A DNA stretch of 64,000 bases from Oscarella lobularis (lineage: Eukaryota; Porifera; Homoscleromorpha; Homosclerophorida; Oscarellidae), in the NCBI RefSeq assembly GCF_947507565.1, contig NC_089188.1, forward strand, positions 2,480,001-2,544,000, given 5' to 3'. Under the pieces are notes generated by a model that was not told the origin of the DNA, searched no databases, and worked only from the letters and a program-made list of their open reading frames with translations. A program made the position numbers and the translations under genes. Position 1 is the first letter of the stretch. Each line of letters starts with the position of its first letter. This document shows, in pieces, positions 50,267 to 62,265 of this stretch.

Positions 50267-50884
50267 ACGTTATCATGTCATGATAGACAGTAATCCACCC
50301 CCTTACCTGGCCAGCTGCTACAAACAAGGCAAATATGATAGCACCCCATCTGTCAAAAAAACAAACTTGTCAGCCTAGAGTCAGTAGACTGCGCGCTTTT
50401 CAATTTACCTCACGCCAAAAACTCGATCAATAAGGAAACCACCAAAGAAGCACAGTACGACATTGGGCCACGAGTACAAGGCGTACAGATTGACATACTG
50501 CGATGCAGAAACACCCATATCCTAAGAAGTAGAAGAAGAAGAAGAAGAGTAGATGACGCTAGCGGAGGCGTGGCTTCTATAGAAAAACTCACGTCTTGGA
50601 TTTTTTGTTGCAATGCAGCAGGGTTATCGTAGCAAAAATAGCTTCCTAAAGACACGATCGATCGATATGGCGCATAACAAACGACGCGAGCTTTCCCATC
50701 GCCGCGATCGAGCGCTACGCGAAGTACCGAAACTAAGGAGACACATGAAAATGAGAACGATAAAGCGATGTAGTCGCGCTCGAGGGTTGCAAGCCAGATT
50801 CGGGCTACATCCTGTAAATCCATCGTCGTCGTCCTTCTCCTTGTCCTCTTTGGGAACGAGGGCCTCCGATTCCGATGCGGCCAT
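48286..50884 (-). CDS. MFSD1: MFSD1-like lysosomal transporter
   Basis: Twelve-helix major facilitator; human MFSD1 is a lysosomal dipeptide exporter kept stable by GLMP. The start MAASESEALVPKEDKEKDD is acidic with a dileucine-like context. Then come RFIVLIFMCLLSFGSYFCYD, NPAALQQKIQD, GVSASQYVNLYALYSWPNVV, GGFLIDRVFGVR, GRFIFGIGGESLCVAQNNYA, FWFKGRELNMVFGLQLSFSR, GSTVNFNIM, FPITVWLIFLICVAYYVAIF, FGFADSQANAVD, MLACALWPMVAFVVPEHQLG, TAYGLMQAVQNLGLA and a tail with RYYSILG. Many introns carry simple repeats. Confidence 0.93.
48887..48925. repeat. (GAAA)n microsatellite in MFSD1 intron
   Basis: About ten GAAA units between two exons. Confidence 0.85.
49586..49632. repeat. (GAAT)n microsatellite in MFSD1 gene
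   Basis: A GAAT run with one GAGT variant, between coding exons. Confidence 0.85.
50236..50266. repeat. (CA)n microsatellite in MFSD1 intron
   Basis: About fourteen CA units next to a splice junction. Confidence 0.85.
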
Positions 50885-50893
50885 CTTGAGATA

Positions 50894-51439
50894 TTGCCCC
50901 GGATAAAAAATCGTGATTATCGAAAGCACAAAAAACGGAGCCAAAGCGGAAGAAGACGTCGGCGAAGACGAAAAACGAAGCGCGTTAACAACTTCAGCAA
51001 GTGGGGCCCCGCAATGGGGTACTCCAATGGAGATGAGGCCCCTCGTTGGGATCTTCGCTGCAAAATGAAGAAACGAAGCCCGACGGCCTATTTCGCAGCA
51101 CCGGCAACAAAGCTAAAGGTAAGAAAACGCCCAAAGGGACGCGACAAAGCAGAAACACCAACAGCGCGTTGCGAAAACAGAAAAAGCAAAGAAACGCCGT
51201 CGCTCTCCTCCTCTAAGTACTCCGCGCGGTCTATAAACACCGCCGAAGTCTTCGCACAGCGCGAAAATCCCATTTCGCACCCGAAAAGCAGCCCGTCTCG
51301 CAAGAACGCGAAGATCGCGCACGTGGGTGAGGCCCCTCGCAAGGAATCGCAAACAAAGAAACGGTTTCTACGCCACAATCGCGCTTCGAAAACCAAATTC
51401 GCAGAAGGAAATCGAATGGATAATAATAGTAAAGCTTAG
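50894..51439 (+). CDS. Doubtful 181-codon basic ORF
   Basis: A continuous open frame rich in Lys, Arg and Ser (RRRRRRRKTKR near the N-terminus), with no recognisable fold. It begins 10 bp upstream of the MFSD1 start on the other strand and so overlaps its promoter. In this intron-rich window a single-exon basic ORF of this size could be chance. It might also be a fast-evolving gene at the chromosome end. Confidence 0.2.
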   Translation: MPRIKNRDYRKHKKRSQSGRRRRRRRKTKRVNNFSKWGPAMGYSNGDEAPRWDLRCKMKKRSPTAYFAAPATKLKVRKRPKGRDKAETPTARCENRKSKETPSLSSSKYSARSINTAEVFAQRENPISHPKSSPSRKNAKIAHVGEAPRKESQTKKRFLRHNRASKTKFAEGNRMDNNSKA

Positions 51440-51900
51440 CGTAAGGCGCAGAAGCACCAAAACGATAGAGAAAACGCGATTTTCTCTCTAATGCCCTCGA
51501 AAGGCCGCAGAAAGCTAAACCCCGCTCGCGCTTTCATTCGCTTCAATGTTTAACGCTTTCTTTTAGCAGTGATCGCCTTCAAACGCCATTCAAACGCCGA
51601 GAATAAAAAAACAATAGGAGAATCGCGCGAAATCAGACGATAGAAAAAACGATTGAGCGAACAGAACGTACAACAATACACTCGTCCTTCTTCGTTAATT
51701 GTATGCGAAAACGAAAAACCGAGTTCGGAACAAAAGAAAGTCGCAATTTTAAAAACAAATAATTTCTATATAAGTAATGAAGCACTCCCGAAAAGTGGGA
51801 GGGCCGCGGGTGCCTGTGGCAGTTGATCTCGCTCAACGTCACCACACCCCGCCCCGGGCGAGCGCCGCCCACGCCGTGGGCGCATGCGCAAACCACGCCC
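51440..51900. other. Gene-poor transition into subtelomere
   Basis: No gene recognised. The last 120 bp turns GC-rich with short hairpins (CTCCC/GGGAG near 51787-51802, GCCCAC/GTGGGC near 51868-51881) immediately before the 10-bp repeats. Confidence 0.5.
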
Positions 51901-51977
51901 AGCTTAGCCCAGCTTAGCCCAGCTTAGCCCAGCTTAGCCCAGCTTAGCCCAGCTTAGCCCAGCTTAGCCCAGCTTAG
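51901..51977 (+). repeat. AGCTTAGCCC decamer array, 7 units plus part
   Basis: Seven perfect AGCTTAGCCC copies. The eighth reads AGCTTAGGGTTAAAAG and passes directly into the 451-bp satellite, so the border lies within TTAG shared by both repeats. Confidence 0.95.
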
Positions 51978-54900
51978 GGTTAAAAGATGTACCCACTTGG
52001 GTGACTGGGTCATATGATACACCGTTGGATAGAGCTTTCAAAGAGCTTTCGAATGGACCTATATCTTCTGTACAAATTCTTTGATTTGAAAAAGTTAATG
52101 ACAAGTGATACACCGTTGGAAAGAGAATGAAAAGAGCTATTGAATGGACCTATATCTTCTGTAGAAAATATTTGACATGAAAAAGTTCTAAGTGTTTGAC
52201 TTTGGGGCAGGTGTTTAGGAGTTGGGGTAGAGTGTTTTAGGCTTAGGTTTAGGGTCAGGTTTGGGGTTACGGGTTTAAAAGTGTACCCAGTTGAGTGACT
52301 GGGTCATATAATACACTATTCGAAAGAGCTTTTAAAGAGCTTTTGAATGGACCTATATCTTCTGTACAAATTCTTTGATTTGACAAAGATATACCCTTGG
52401 GTGAGTGTTAGGGTTAGGTTTGGGTTAGGGTTAAAAGATGTACCCACTTGGGTGACTGGGTCATATGATACACCGTTGGATAGAGCTTTCAAAGAGCTTT
52501 CGAATGGACCTATATCTTCTGTACAAATTCTTTGATTTGAAAAAGTTAATGACAAGTGATACACCGTTGGAAAGAGAATGAAAAGAGCTATTGAATGGAC
52601 CTATATCTTCTGTAGAAAATATTTGACATGAAAAAGTTCTAAGTGTTTGACTTTGGGGCAGGTGTTTAGGAGTTGGGGTAGAGTGTTTTAGGCTTAGGTT
52701 TAGGGTCAGGTTTGGGGTTACGGGTTTAAAAGTGTACCCAGTTGAGTGACTGGGTCATATAATACACTATTCGAAAGAGCTTTTAAAGAGCTTTTGAATG
52801 GACCTATATCTTCTGTACAAATTCTTTGATTTGACAAAGATATACCCTTGGGTGAGTGTTAGGGTTAGGTTTGGGTTAGGGTTAAAAGATGTACCCACTT
52901 GGGTGACTGGGTCATATGATACACCGTTGGATAGAGCTTTCAAAGAGCTTTCGAATGGACCTATATCTTCTGTACAAATTCTTTGATTTGAAAAAGTTAA
53001 TGACAAGTGATACACCGTTGGAAAGAGAATGAAAAGAGCTATTGAATGGACCTATATCTTCTGTAGAAAATATTTGACATGAAAAAGTTCTAAGTGTTTG
53101 ACTTTGGGGCAGGTGTTTAGGAGTTGGGGTAGAGTGTTTTAGGCTTAGGTTTAGGGTCAGGTTTGGGGTTACGGGTTTAAAAGTGTACCCAGTTGAGTGA
53201 CTGGGTCATATAATACACTATTCGAAAGAGCTTTTAAAGAGCTTTTGAATGGACCTATATCTTCTGTACAAATTCTTTGATTTGACAAAGATATACCCTT
53301 GGGTGAGTGTTAGGGTTAGGTTTGGGTTAGGGTTAAAAGATGTACCCACTTGGGTGACTGGGTCATATGATACACCGTTGGATAGAGCTTTCAAAGAGCT
53401 TTCGAATGGACCTATATCTTCTGTACAAATTCTTTGATTTGAAAAAGTTAATGACAAGTGATACACCGTTGGAAAGAGAATGAAAAGAGCTATTGAATGG
53501 ACCTATATCTTCTGTAGAAAATATTTGACATGAAAAAGTTCTAAGTGTTTGACTTTGGGGCAGGTGTTTAGGAGTTGGGGTAGAGTGTTTTAGGCTTAGG
53601 TTTAGGGTCAGGTTTGGGGTTACGGGTTTAAAAGTGTACCCAGTTGAGTGACTGGGTCATATAATACACTATTCGAAAGAGCTTTTAAAGAGCTTTTGAA
53701 TGGACCTATATCTTCTGTACAAATTCTTTGATTTGACAAAGATATACCCTTGGGTGAGTGTTAGGGTTAGGTTTGGGTTAGGGTTAAAAGATGTACCCAC
53801 TTGGGTGACTGGGTCATATGATACACCGTTGGATAGAGCTTTCAAAGAGCTTTCGAATGGACCTATATCTTCTGTACAAATTCTTTGATTTGAAAAAGTT
53901 AATGACAAGTGATACACCGTTGGAAAGAGAATGAAAAGAGCTATTGAATGGACCTATATCTTCTGTAGAAAATATTTGACATGAAAAAGTTCTAAGTGTT
54001 TGACTTTGGGGCAGGTGTTTAGGAGTTGGGGTAGAGTGTTTTAGGCTTAGGTTTAGGGTCAGGTTTGGGGTTACGGGTTTAAAAGTGTACCCAGTTGAGT
54101 GACTGGGTCATATAATACACTATTCGAAAGAGCTTTTAAAGAGCTTTTGAATGGACCTATATCTTCTGTACAAATTCTTTGATTTGACAAAGATATACCC
54201 TTGGGTGAGTGTTAGGGTTAGGTTTGGGTTAGGGTTAAAAGATGTACCCACTTGGGTGACTGGGTCATATGATACACCGTTGGATAGAGCTTTCAAAGAG
54301 CTTTCGAATGGACCTATATCTTCTGTACAAATTCTTTGATTTGAAAAAGTTAATGACAAGTGATACACCGTTGGAAAGAGAATGAAAAGAGCTATTGAAT
54401 GGACCTATATCTTCTGTAGAAAATATTTGACATGAAAAAGTTCTAAGTGTTTGACTTTGGGGCAGGTGTTTAGGAGTTGGGGTAGAGTGTTTTAGGCTTA
54501 GGTTTAGGGTCAGGTTTGGGGTTACGGGTTTAAAAGTGTACCCAGTTGAGTGACTGGGTCATATAATACACTATTCGAAAGAGCTTTTAAAGAGCTTTTG
54601 AATGGACCTATATCTTCTGTACAAATTCTTTGATTTGACAAAGATATACCCTTGGGTGAGTGTTAGGGTTAGGTTTGGGTTAGGGTTAAAAGATGTACCC
54701 ACTTGGGTGACTGGGTCATATGATACACCGTTGGATAGAGCTTTCAAAGAGCTTTCGAATGGACCTATATCTTCTGTACAAATTCTTTGATTTGAAAAAG
54801 TTAATGACAAGTGATACACCGTTGGAAAGAGAATGAAAAGAGCTATTGAATGGACCTATATCTTCTGTAGAAAATATTTGACATGAAAAAGTTCTAAGTG

Positions 54901-57392
54901 TTTGACTTTGGGGCAGGTGTTTAGGAGTTGGGGTAGAGTGTTTTAGGCTTAGGTTTAGGGTCAGGTTTGGGGTTACGGGTTTAAAAGTGTACCCAGTTGA
55001 GTGACTGGGTCATATAATACACTATTCGAAAGAGCTTTTAAAGAGCTTTTGAATGGACCTATATCTTCTGTACAAATTCTTTGATTTGACAAAGATATAC
55101 CCTTGGGTGAGTGTTAGGGTTAGGTTTGGGTTAGGGTTAAAAGATGTACCCACTTGGGTGACTGGGTCATATGATACACCGTTGGATAGAGCTTTCAAAG
55201 AGCTTTCGAATGGACCTATATCTTCTGTACAAATTCTTTGATTTGAAAAAGTTAATGACAAGTGATACACCGTTGGAAAGAGAATGAAAAGAGCTATTGA
55301 ATGGACCTATATCTTCTGTAGAAAATATTTGACATGAAAAAGTTCTAAGTGTTTGACTTTGGGGCAGGTGTTTAGGAGTTGGGGTAGAGTGTTTTAGGCT
55401 TAGGTTTAGGGTCAGGTTTGGGGTTACGGGTTTAAAAGTGTACCCAGTTGAGTGACTGGGTCATATAATACACTATTCGAAAGAGCTTTTAAAGAGCTTT
55501 TGAATGGACCTATATCTTCTGTACAAATTCTTTGATTTGACAAAGATATACCCTTGGGTGAGTGTTAGGGTTAGGTTTGGGTTAGGGTTAAAAGATGTAC
55601 CCACTTGGGTGACTGGGTCATATGATACACCGTTGGATAGAGCTTTCAAAGAGCTTTCGAATGGACCTATATCTTCTGTACAAATTCTTTGATTTGAAAA
55701 AGTTAATGACAAGTGATACACCGTTGGAAAGAGAATGAAAAGAGCTATTGAATGGACCTATATCTTCTGTAGAAAATATTTGACATGAAAAAGTTCTAAG
55801 TGTTTGACTTTGGGGCAGGTGTTTAGGAGTTGGGGTAGAGTGTTTTAGGCTTAGGTTTAGGGTCAGGTTTGGGGTTACGGGTTTAAAAGTGTACCCAGTT
55901 GAGTGACTGGGTCATATAATACACTATTCGAAAGAGCTTTTAAAGAGCTTTTGAATGGACCTATATCTTCTGTACAAATTCTTTGATTTGACAAAGATAT
56001 ACCCTTGGGTGAGTGTTAGGGTTAGGTTTGGGTTAGGGTTAAAAGATGTACCCACTTGGGTGACTGGGTCATATGATACACCGTTGGATAGAGCTTTCAA
56101 AGAGCTTTCGAATGGACCTATATCTTCTGTACAAATTCTTTGATTTGAAAAAGTTAATGACAAGTGATACACCGTTGGAAAGAGAATGAAAAGAGCTATT
56201 GAATGGACCTATATCTTCTGTAGAAAATATTTGACATGAAAAAGTTCTAAGTGTTTGACTTTGGGGCAGGTGTTTAGGAGTTGGGGTAGAGTGTTTTAGG
56301 CTTAGGTTTAGGGTCAGGTTTGGGGTTACGGGTTTAAAAGTGTACCCAGTTGAGTGACTGGGTCATATAATACACTATTCGAAAGAGCTTTTAAAGAGCT
56401 TTTGAATGGACCTATATCTTCTGTACAAATTCTTTGATTTGACAAAGATATACCCTTGGGTGAGTGTTAGGGTTAGGTTTGGGTTAGGGTTAAAAGATGT
56501 ACCCACTTGGGTGACTGGGTCATATGATACACCGTTGGATAGAGCTTTCAAAGAGCTTTCGAATGGACCTATATCTTCTGTACAAATTCTTTGATTTGAA
56601 AAAGTTAATGACAAGTGATACACCGTTGGAAAGAGAATGAAAAGAGCTATTGAATGGACCTATATCTTCTGTAGAAAATATTTGACATGAAAAAGTTCTA
56701 AGTGTTTGACTTTGGGGCAGGTGTTTAGGAGTTGGGGTAGAGTGTTTTAGGCTTAGGTTTAGGGTCAGGTTTGGGGTTACGGGTTTAAAAGTGTACCCAG
56801 TTGAGTGACTGGGTCATATAATACACTATTCGAAAGAGCTTTTAAAGAGCTTTTGAATGGACCTATATCTTCTGTACAAATTCTTTGATTTGACAAAGAT
56901 ATACCCTTGGGTGAGTGTTAGGGTTAGGTTTGGGTTAGGGTTAAAAGATGTACCCACTTGGGTGACTGGGTCATATGATACACCGTTGGATAGAGCTTTC
57001 AAAGAGCTTTCGAATGGACCTATATCTTCTGTACAAATTCTTTGATTTGAAAAAGTTAATGACAAGTGATACACCGTTGGAAAGAGAATGAAAAGAGCTA
57101 TTGAATGGACCTATATCTTCTGTAGAAAATATTTGACATGAAAAAGTTCTAAGTGTTTGACTTTGGGGCAGGTGTTTAGGAGTTGGGGTAGAGTGTTTTA
57201 GGCTTAGGTTTAGGGTCAGGTTTGGGGTTACGGGTTTAAAAGTGTACCCAGTTGAGTGACTGGGTCATATAATACACTATTCGAAAGAGCTTTTAAAGAG
57301 CTTTTGAATGGACCTATATCTTCTGTACAAATTCTTTGATTTGACAAAGATATACCCTTGGGTGAGTGTTAGGGTTAGGTTTGGGTTAGGGT

Positions 57393-57776
57393 TAAAAGAT
57401 GTACCCACTTGGGTGACTGGGTCATATGATACACCGTTGGATAGAGCTTTCAAAGAGCTTTCGAATGGACCTATATCTTCTGTACAAATTCTTTGATTTG
57501 AAAAAGTTAATGACAAGTGATACACCGTTGGAAAGAGAATGAAAAGAGCTATTGAATGGACCTATATCTTCTGTAGAAAATATTTGACATGAAAAAGTTC
57601 TAAGTGTTTGACTTTGGGGCAGGTGTTTAGGAGTTGGGGTAGAGTGTTTTAGGCTTAGGTTTAGGGTCAGGTTTGGGGTTACGGGTTTAAAAGTGTACCC
57701 AGTTGAGTGACTGGGTCATATAATACACTATTCGAAAGAGCTTTTAAAGAGTTAGGGTTAGGGTTAGGGTTAGGGT
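57393..57776 (+). repeat. Truncated satellite unit 1 (384 bp) with (TTAGGG)4
   Basis: The unit breaks after TTTTAAAGAG and resumes through four perfect TTAGGG units into the next TTAAAAGATG. The tail normally coding a third GAATGGACCT block is missing. Confidence 0.95.
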
Positions 57777-60031
57777 TAAAAGATGTACCCACTTGGGTGA
57801 CTGGGTCATATGATACACCGTTGGATAGAGCTTTCAAAGAGCTTTCGAATGGACCTATATCTTCTGTACAAATTCTTTGATTTGAAAAAGTTAATGACAA
57901 GTGATACACCGTTGGAAAGAGAATGAAAAGAGCTATTGAATGGACCTATATCTTCTGTAGAAAATATTTGACATGAAAAAGTTCTAAGTGTTTGACTTTG
58001 GGGCAGGTGTTTAGGAGTTGGGGTAGAGTGTTTTAGGCTTAGGTTTAGGGTCAGGTTTGGGGTTACGGGTTTAAAAGTGTACCCAGTTGAGTGACTGGGT
58101 CATATAATACACTATTCGAAAGAGCTTTTAAAGAGCTTTTGAATGGACCTATATCTTCTGTACAAATTCTTTGATTTGACAAAGATATACCCTTGGGTGA
58201 GTGTTAGGGTTAGGTTTGGGTTAGGGTTAAAAGATGTACCCACTTGGGTGACTGGGTCATATGATACACCGTTGGATAGAGCTTTCAAAGAGCTTTCGAA
58301 TGGACCTATATCTTCTGTACAAATTCTTTGATTTGAAAAAGTTAATGACAAGTGATACACCGTTGGAAAGAGAATGAAAAGAGCTATTGAATGGACCTAT
58401 ATCTTCTGTAGAAAATATTTGACATGAAAAAGTTCTAAGTGTTTGACTTTGGGGCAGGTGTTTAGGAGTTGGGGTAGAGTGTTTTAGGCTTAGGTTTAGG
58501 GTCAGGTTTGGGGTTACGGGTTTAAAAGTGTACCCAGTTGAGTGACTGGGTCATATAATACACTATTCGAAAGAGCTTTTAAAGAGCTTTTGAATGGACC
58601 TATATCTTCTGTACAAATTCTTTGATTTGACAAAGATATACCCTTGGGTGAGTGTTAGGGTTAGGTTTGGGTTAGGGTTAAAAGATGTACCCACTTGGGT
58701 GACTGGGTCATATGATACACCGTTGGATAGAGCTTTCAAAGAGCTTTCGAATGGACCTATATCTTCTGTACAAATTCTTTGATTTGAAAAAGTTAATGAC
58801 AAGTGATACACCGTTGGAAAGAGAATGAAAAGAGCTATTGAATGGACCTATATCTTCTGTAGAAAATATTTGACATGAAAAAGTTCTAAGTGTTTGACTT
58901 TGGGGCAGGTGTTTAGGAGTTGGGGTAGAGTGTTTTAGGCTTAGGTTTAGGGTCAGGTTTGGGGTTACGGGTTTAAAAGTGTACCCAGTTGAGTGACTGG
59001 GTCATATAATACACTATTCGAAAGAGCTTTTAAAGAGCTTTTGAATGGACCTATATCTTCTGTACAAATTCTTTGATTTGACAAAGATATACCCTTGGGT
59101 GAGTGTTAGGGTTAGGTTTGGGTTAGGGTTAAAAGATGTACCCACTTGGGTGACTGGGTCATATGATACACCGTTGGATAGAGCTTTCAAAGAGCTTTCG
59201 AATGGACCTATATCTTCTGTACAAATTCTTTGATTTGAAAAAGTTAATGACAAGTGATACACCGTTGGAAAGAGAATGAAAAGAGCTATTGAATGGACCT
59301 ATATCTTCTGTAGAAAATATTTGACATGAAAAAGTTCTAAGTGTTTGACTTTGGGGCAGGTGTTTAGGAGTTGGGGTAGAGTGTTTTAGGCTTAGGTTTA
59401 GGGTCAGGTTTGGGGTTACGGGTTTAAAAGTGTACCCAGTTGAGTGACTGGGTCATATAATACACTATTCGAAAGAGCTTTTAAAGAGCTTTTGAATGGA
59501 CCTATATCTTCTGTACAAATTCTTTGATTTGACAAAGATATACCCTTGGGTGAGTGTTAGGGTTAGGTTTGGGTTAGGGTTAAAAGATGTACCCACTTGG
59601 GTGACTGGGTCATATGATACACCGTTGGATAGAGCTTTCAAAGAGCTTTCGAATGGACCTATATCTTCTGTACAAATTCTTTGATTTGAAAAAGTTAATG
59701 ACAAGTGATACACCGTTGGAAAGAGAATGAAAAGAGCTATTGAATGGACCTATATCTTCTGTAGAAAATATTTGACATGAAAAAGTTCTAAGTGTTTGAC
59801 TTTGGGGCAGGTGTTTAGGAGTTGGGGTAGAGTGTTTTAGGCTTAGGTTTAGGGTCAGGTTTGGGGTTACGGGTTTAAAAGTGTACCCAGTTGAGTGACT
59901 GGGTCATATAATACACTATTCGAAAGAGCTTTTAAAGAGCTTTTGAATGGACCTATATCTTCTGTACAAATTCTTTGATTTGACAAAGATATACCCTTGG
60001 GTGAGTGTTAGGGTTAGGTTTGGGTTAGGGT

Positions 60032-60415
60032 TAAAAGATGTACCCACTTGGGTGACTGGGTCATATGATACACCGTTGGATAGAGCTTTCAAAGAGCTTT
60101 CGAATGGACCTATATCTTCTGTACAAATTCTTTGATTTGAAAAAGTTAATGACAAGTGATACACCGTTGGAAAGAGAATGAAAAGAGCTATTGAATGGAC
60201 CTATATCTTCTGTAGAAAATATTTGACATGAAAAAGTTCTAAGTGTTTGACTTTGGGGCAGGTGTTTAGGAGTTGGGGTAGAGTGTTTTAGGCTTAGGTT
60301 TAGGGTCAGGTTTGGGGTTACGGGTTTAAAAGTGTACCCAGTTGAGTGACTGGGTCATATAATACACTATTCGAAAGAGCTTTTAAAGAGTTAGGGTTAG
60401 GGTTAGGGTTAGGGT
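60032..60415 (+). repeat. Truncated satellite unit 2 (384 bp), same junction
   Basis: The same break and (TTAGGG)4 junction as the unit at 57393. The two are 2639 bp apart, equal to five full units plus one short one. Confidence 0.95.
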
Positions 60416-62219
60416 TAAAAGATGTACCCACTTGGGTGACTGGGTCATATGATACACCGTTGGATAGAGCTTTCAAAGAGCTTTCGAATGGACCTATATC
60501 TTCTGTACAAATTCTTTGATTTGAAAAAGTTAATGACAAGTGATACACCGTTGGAAAGAGAATGAAAAGAGCTATTGAATGGACCTATATCTTCTGTAGA
60601 AAATATTTGACATGAAAAAGTTCTAAGTGTTTGACTTTGGGGCAGGTGTTTAGGAGTTGGGGTAGAGTGTTTTAGGCTTAGGTTTAGGGTCAGGTTTGGG
60701 GTTACGGGTTTAAAAGTGTACCCAGTTGAGTGACTGGGTCATATAATACACTATTCGAAAGAGCTTTTAAAGAGCTTTTGAATGGACCTATATCTTCTGT
60801 ACAAATTCTTTGATTTGACAAAGATATACCCTTGGGTGAGTGTTAGGGTTAGGTTTGGGTTAGGGTTAAAAGATGTACCCACTTGGGTGACTGGGTCATA
60901 TGATACACCGTTGGATAGAGCTTTCAAAGAGCTTTCGAATGGACCTATATCTTCTGTACAAATTCTTTGATTTGAAAAAGTTAATGACAAGTGATACACC
61001 GTTGGAAAGAGAATGAAAAGAGCTATTGAATGGACCTATATCTTCTGTAGAAAATATTTGACATGAAAAAGTTCTAAGTGTTTGACTTTGGGGCAGGTGT
61101 TTAGGAGTTGGGGTAGAGTGTTTTAGGCTTAGGTTTAGGGTCAGGTTTGGGGTTACGGGTTTAAAAGTGTACCCAGTTGAGTGACTGGGTCATATAATAC
61201 ACTATTCGAAAGAGCTTTTAAAGAGCTTTTGAATGGACCTATATCTTCTGTACAAATTCTTTGATTTGACAAAGATATACCCTTGGGTGAGTGTTAGGGT
61301 TAGGTTTGGGTTAGGGTTAAAAGATGTACCCACTTGGGTGACTGGGTCATATGATACACCGTTGGATAGAGCTTTCAAAGAGCTTTCGAATGGACCTATA
61401 TCTTCTGTACAAATTCTTTGATTTGAAAAAGTTAATGACAAGTGATACACCGTTGGAAAGAGAATGAAAAGAGCTATTGAATGGACCTATATCTTCTGTA
61501 GAAAATATTTGACATGAAAAAGTTCTAAGTGTTTGACTTTGGGGCAGGTGTTTAGGAGTTGGGGTAGAGTGTTTTAGGCTTAGGTTTAGGGTCAGGTTTG
61601 GGGTTACGGGTTTAAAAGTGTACCCAGTTGAGTGACTGGGTCATATAATACACTATTCGAAAGAGCTTTTAAAGAGCTTTTGAATGGACCTATATCTTCT
61701 GTACAAATTCTTTGATTTGACAAAGATATACCCTTGGGTGAGTGTTAGGGTTAGGTTTGGGTTAGGGTTAAAAGATGTACCCACTTGGGTGACTGGGTCA
61801 TATGATACACCGTTGGATAGAGCTTTCAAAGAGCTTTCGAATGGACCTATATCTTCTGTACAAATTCTTTGATTTGAAAAAGTTAATGACAAGTGATACA
61901 CCGTTGGAAAGAGAATGAAAAGAGCTATTGAATGGACCTATATCTTCTGTAGAAAATATTTGACATGAAAAAGTTCTAAGTGTTTGACTTTGGGGCAGGT
62001 GTTTAGGAGTTGGGGTAGAGTGTTTTAGGCTTAGGTTTAGGGTCAGGTTTGGGGTTACGGGTTTAAAAGTGTACCCAGTTGAGTGACTGGGTCATATAAT
62101 ACACTATTCGAAAGAGCTTTTAAAGAGCTTTTGAATGGACCTATATCTTCTGTACAAATTCTTTGATTTGACAAAGATATACCCTTGGGTGAGTGTTAGG
62201 GTTAGGTTTGGGTTACGGT

Positions 62220-62265
62220 TAAAAGATGTACCCACTTGGGTTAGGGTTAGGGTTAGGGTTAGGGT
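62220..62265 (+). repeat. 46-bp unit stub with TTAGGG run
   Basis: The first bases of a unit (to CCCACTTGGG) are followed by TTAGGG units and a fresh unit start. From about this point distal units differ from proximal ones at several positions. Confidence 0.95.
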
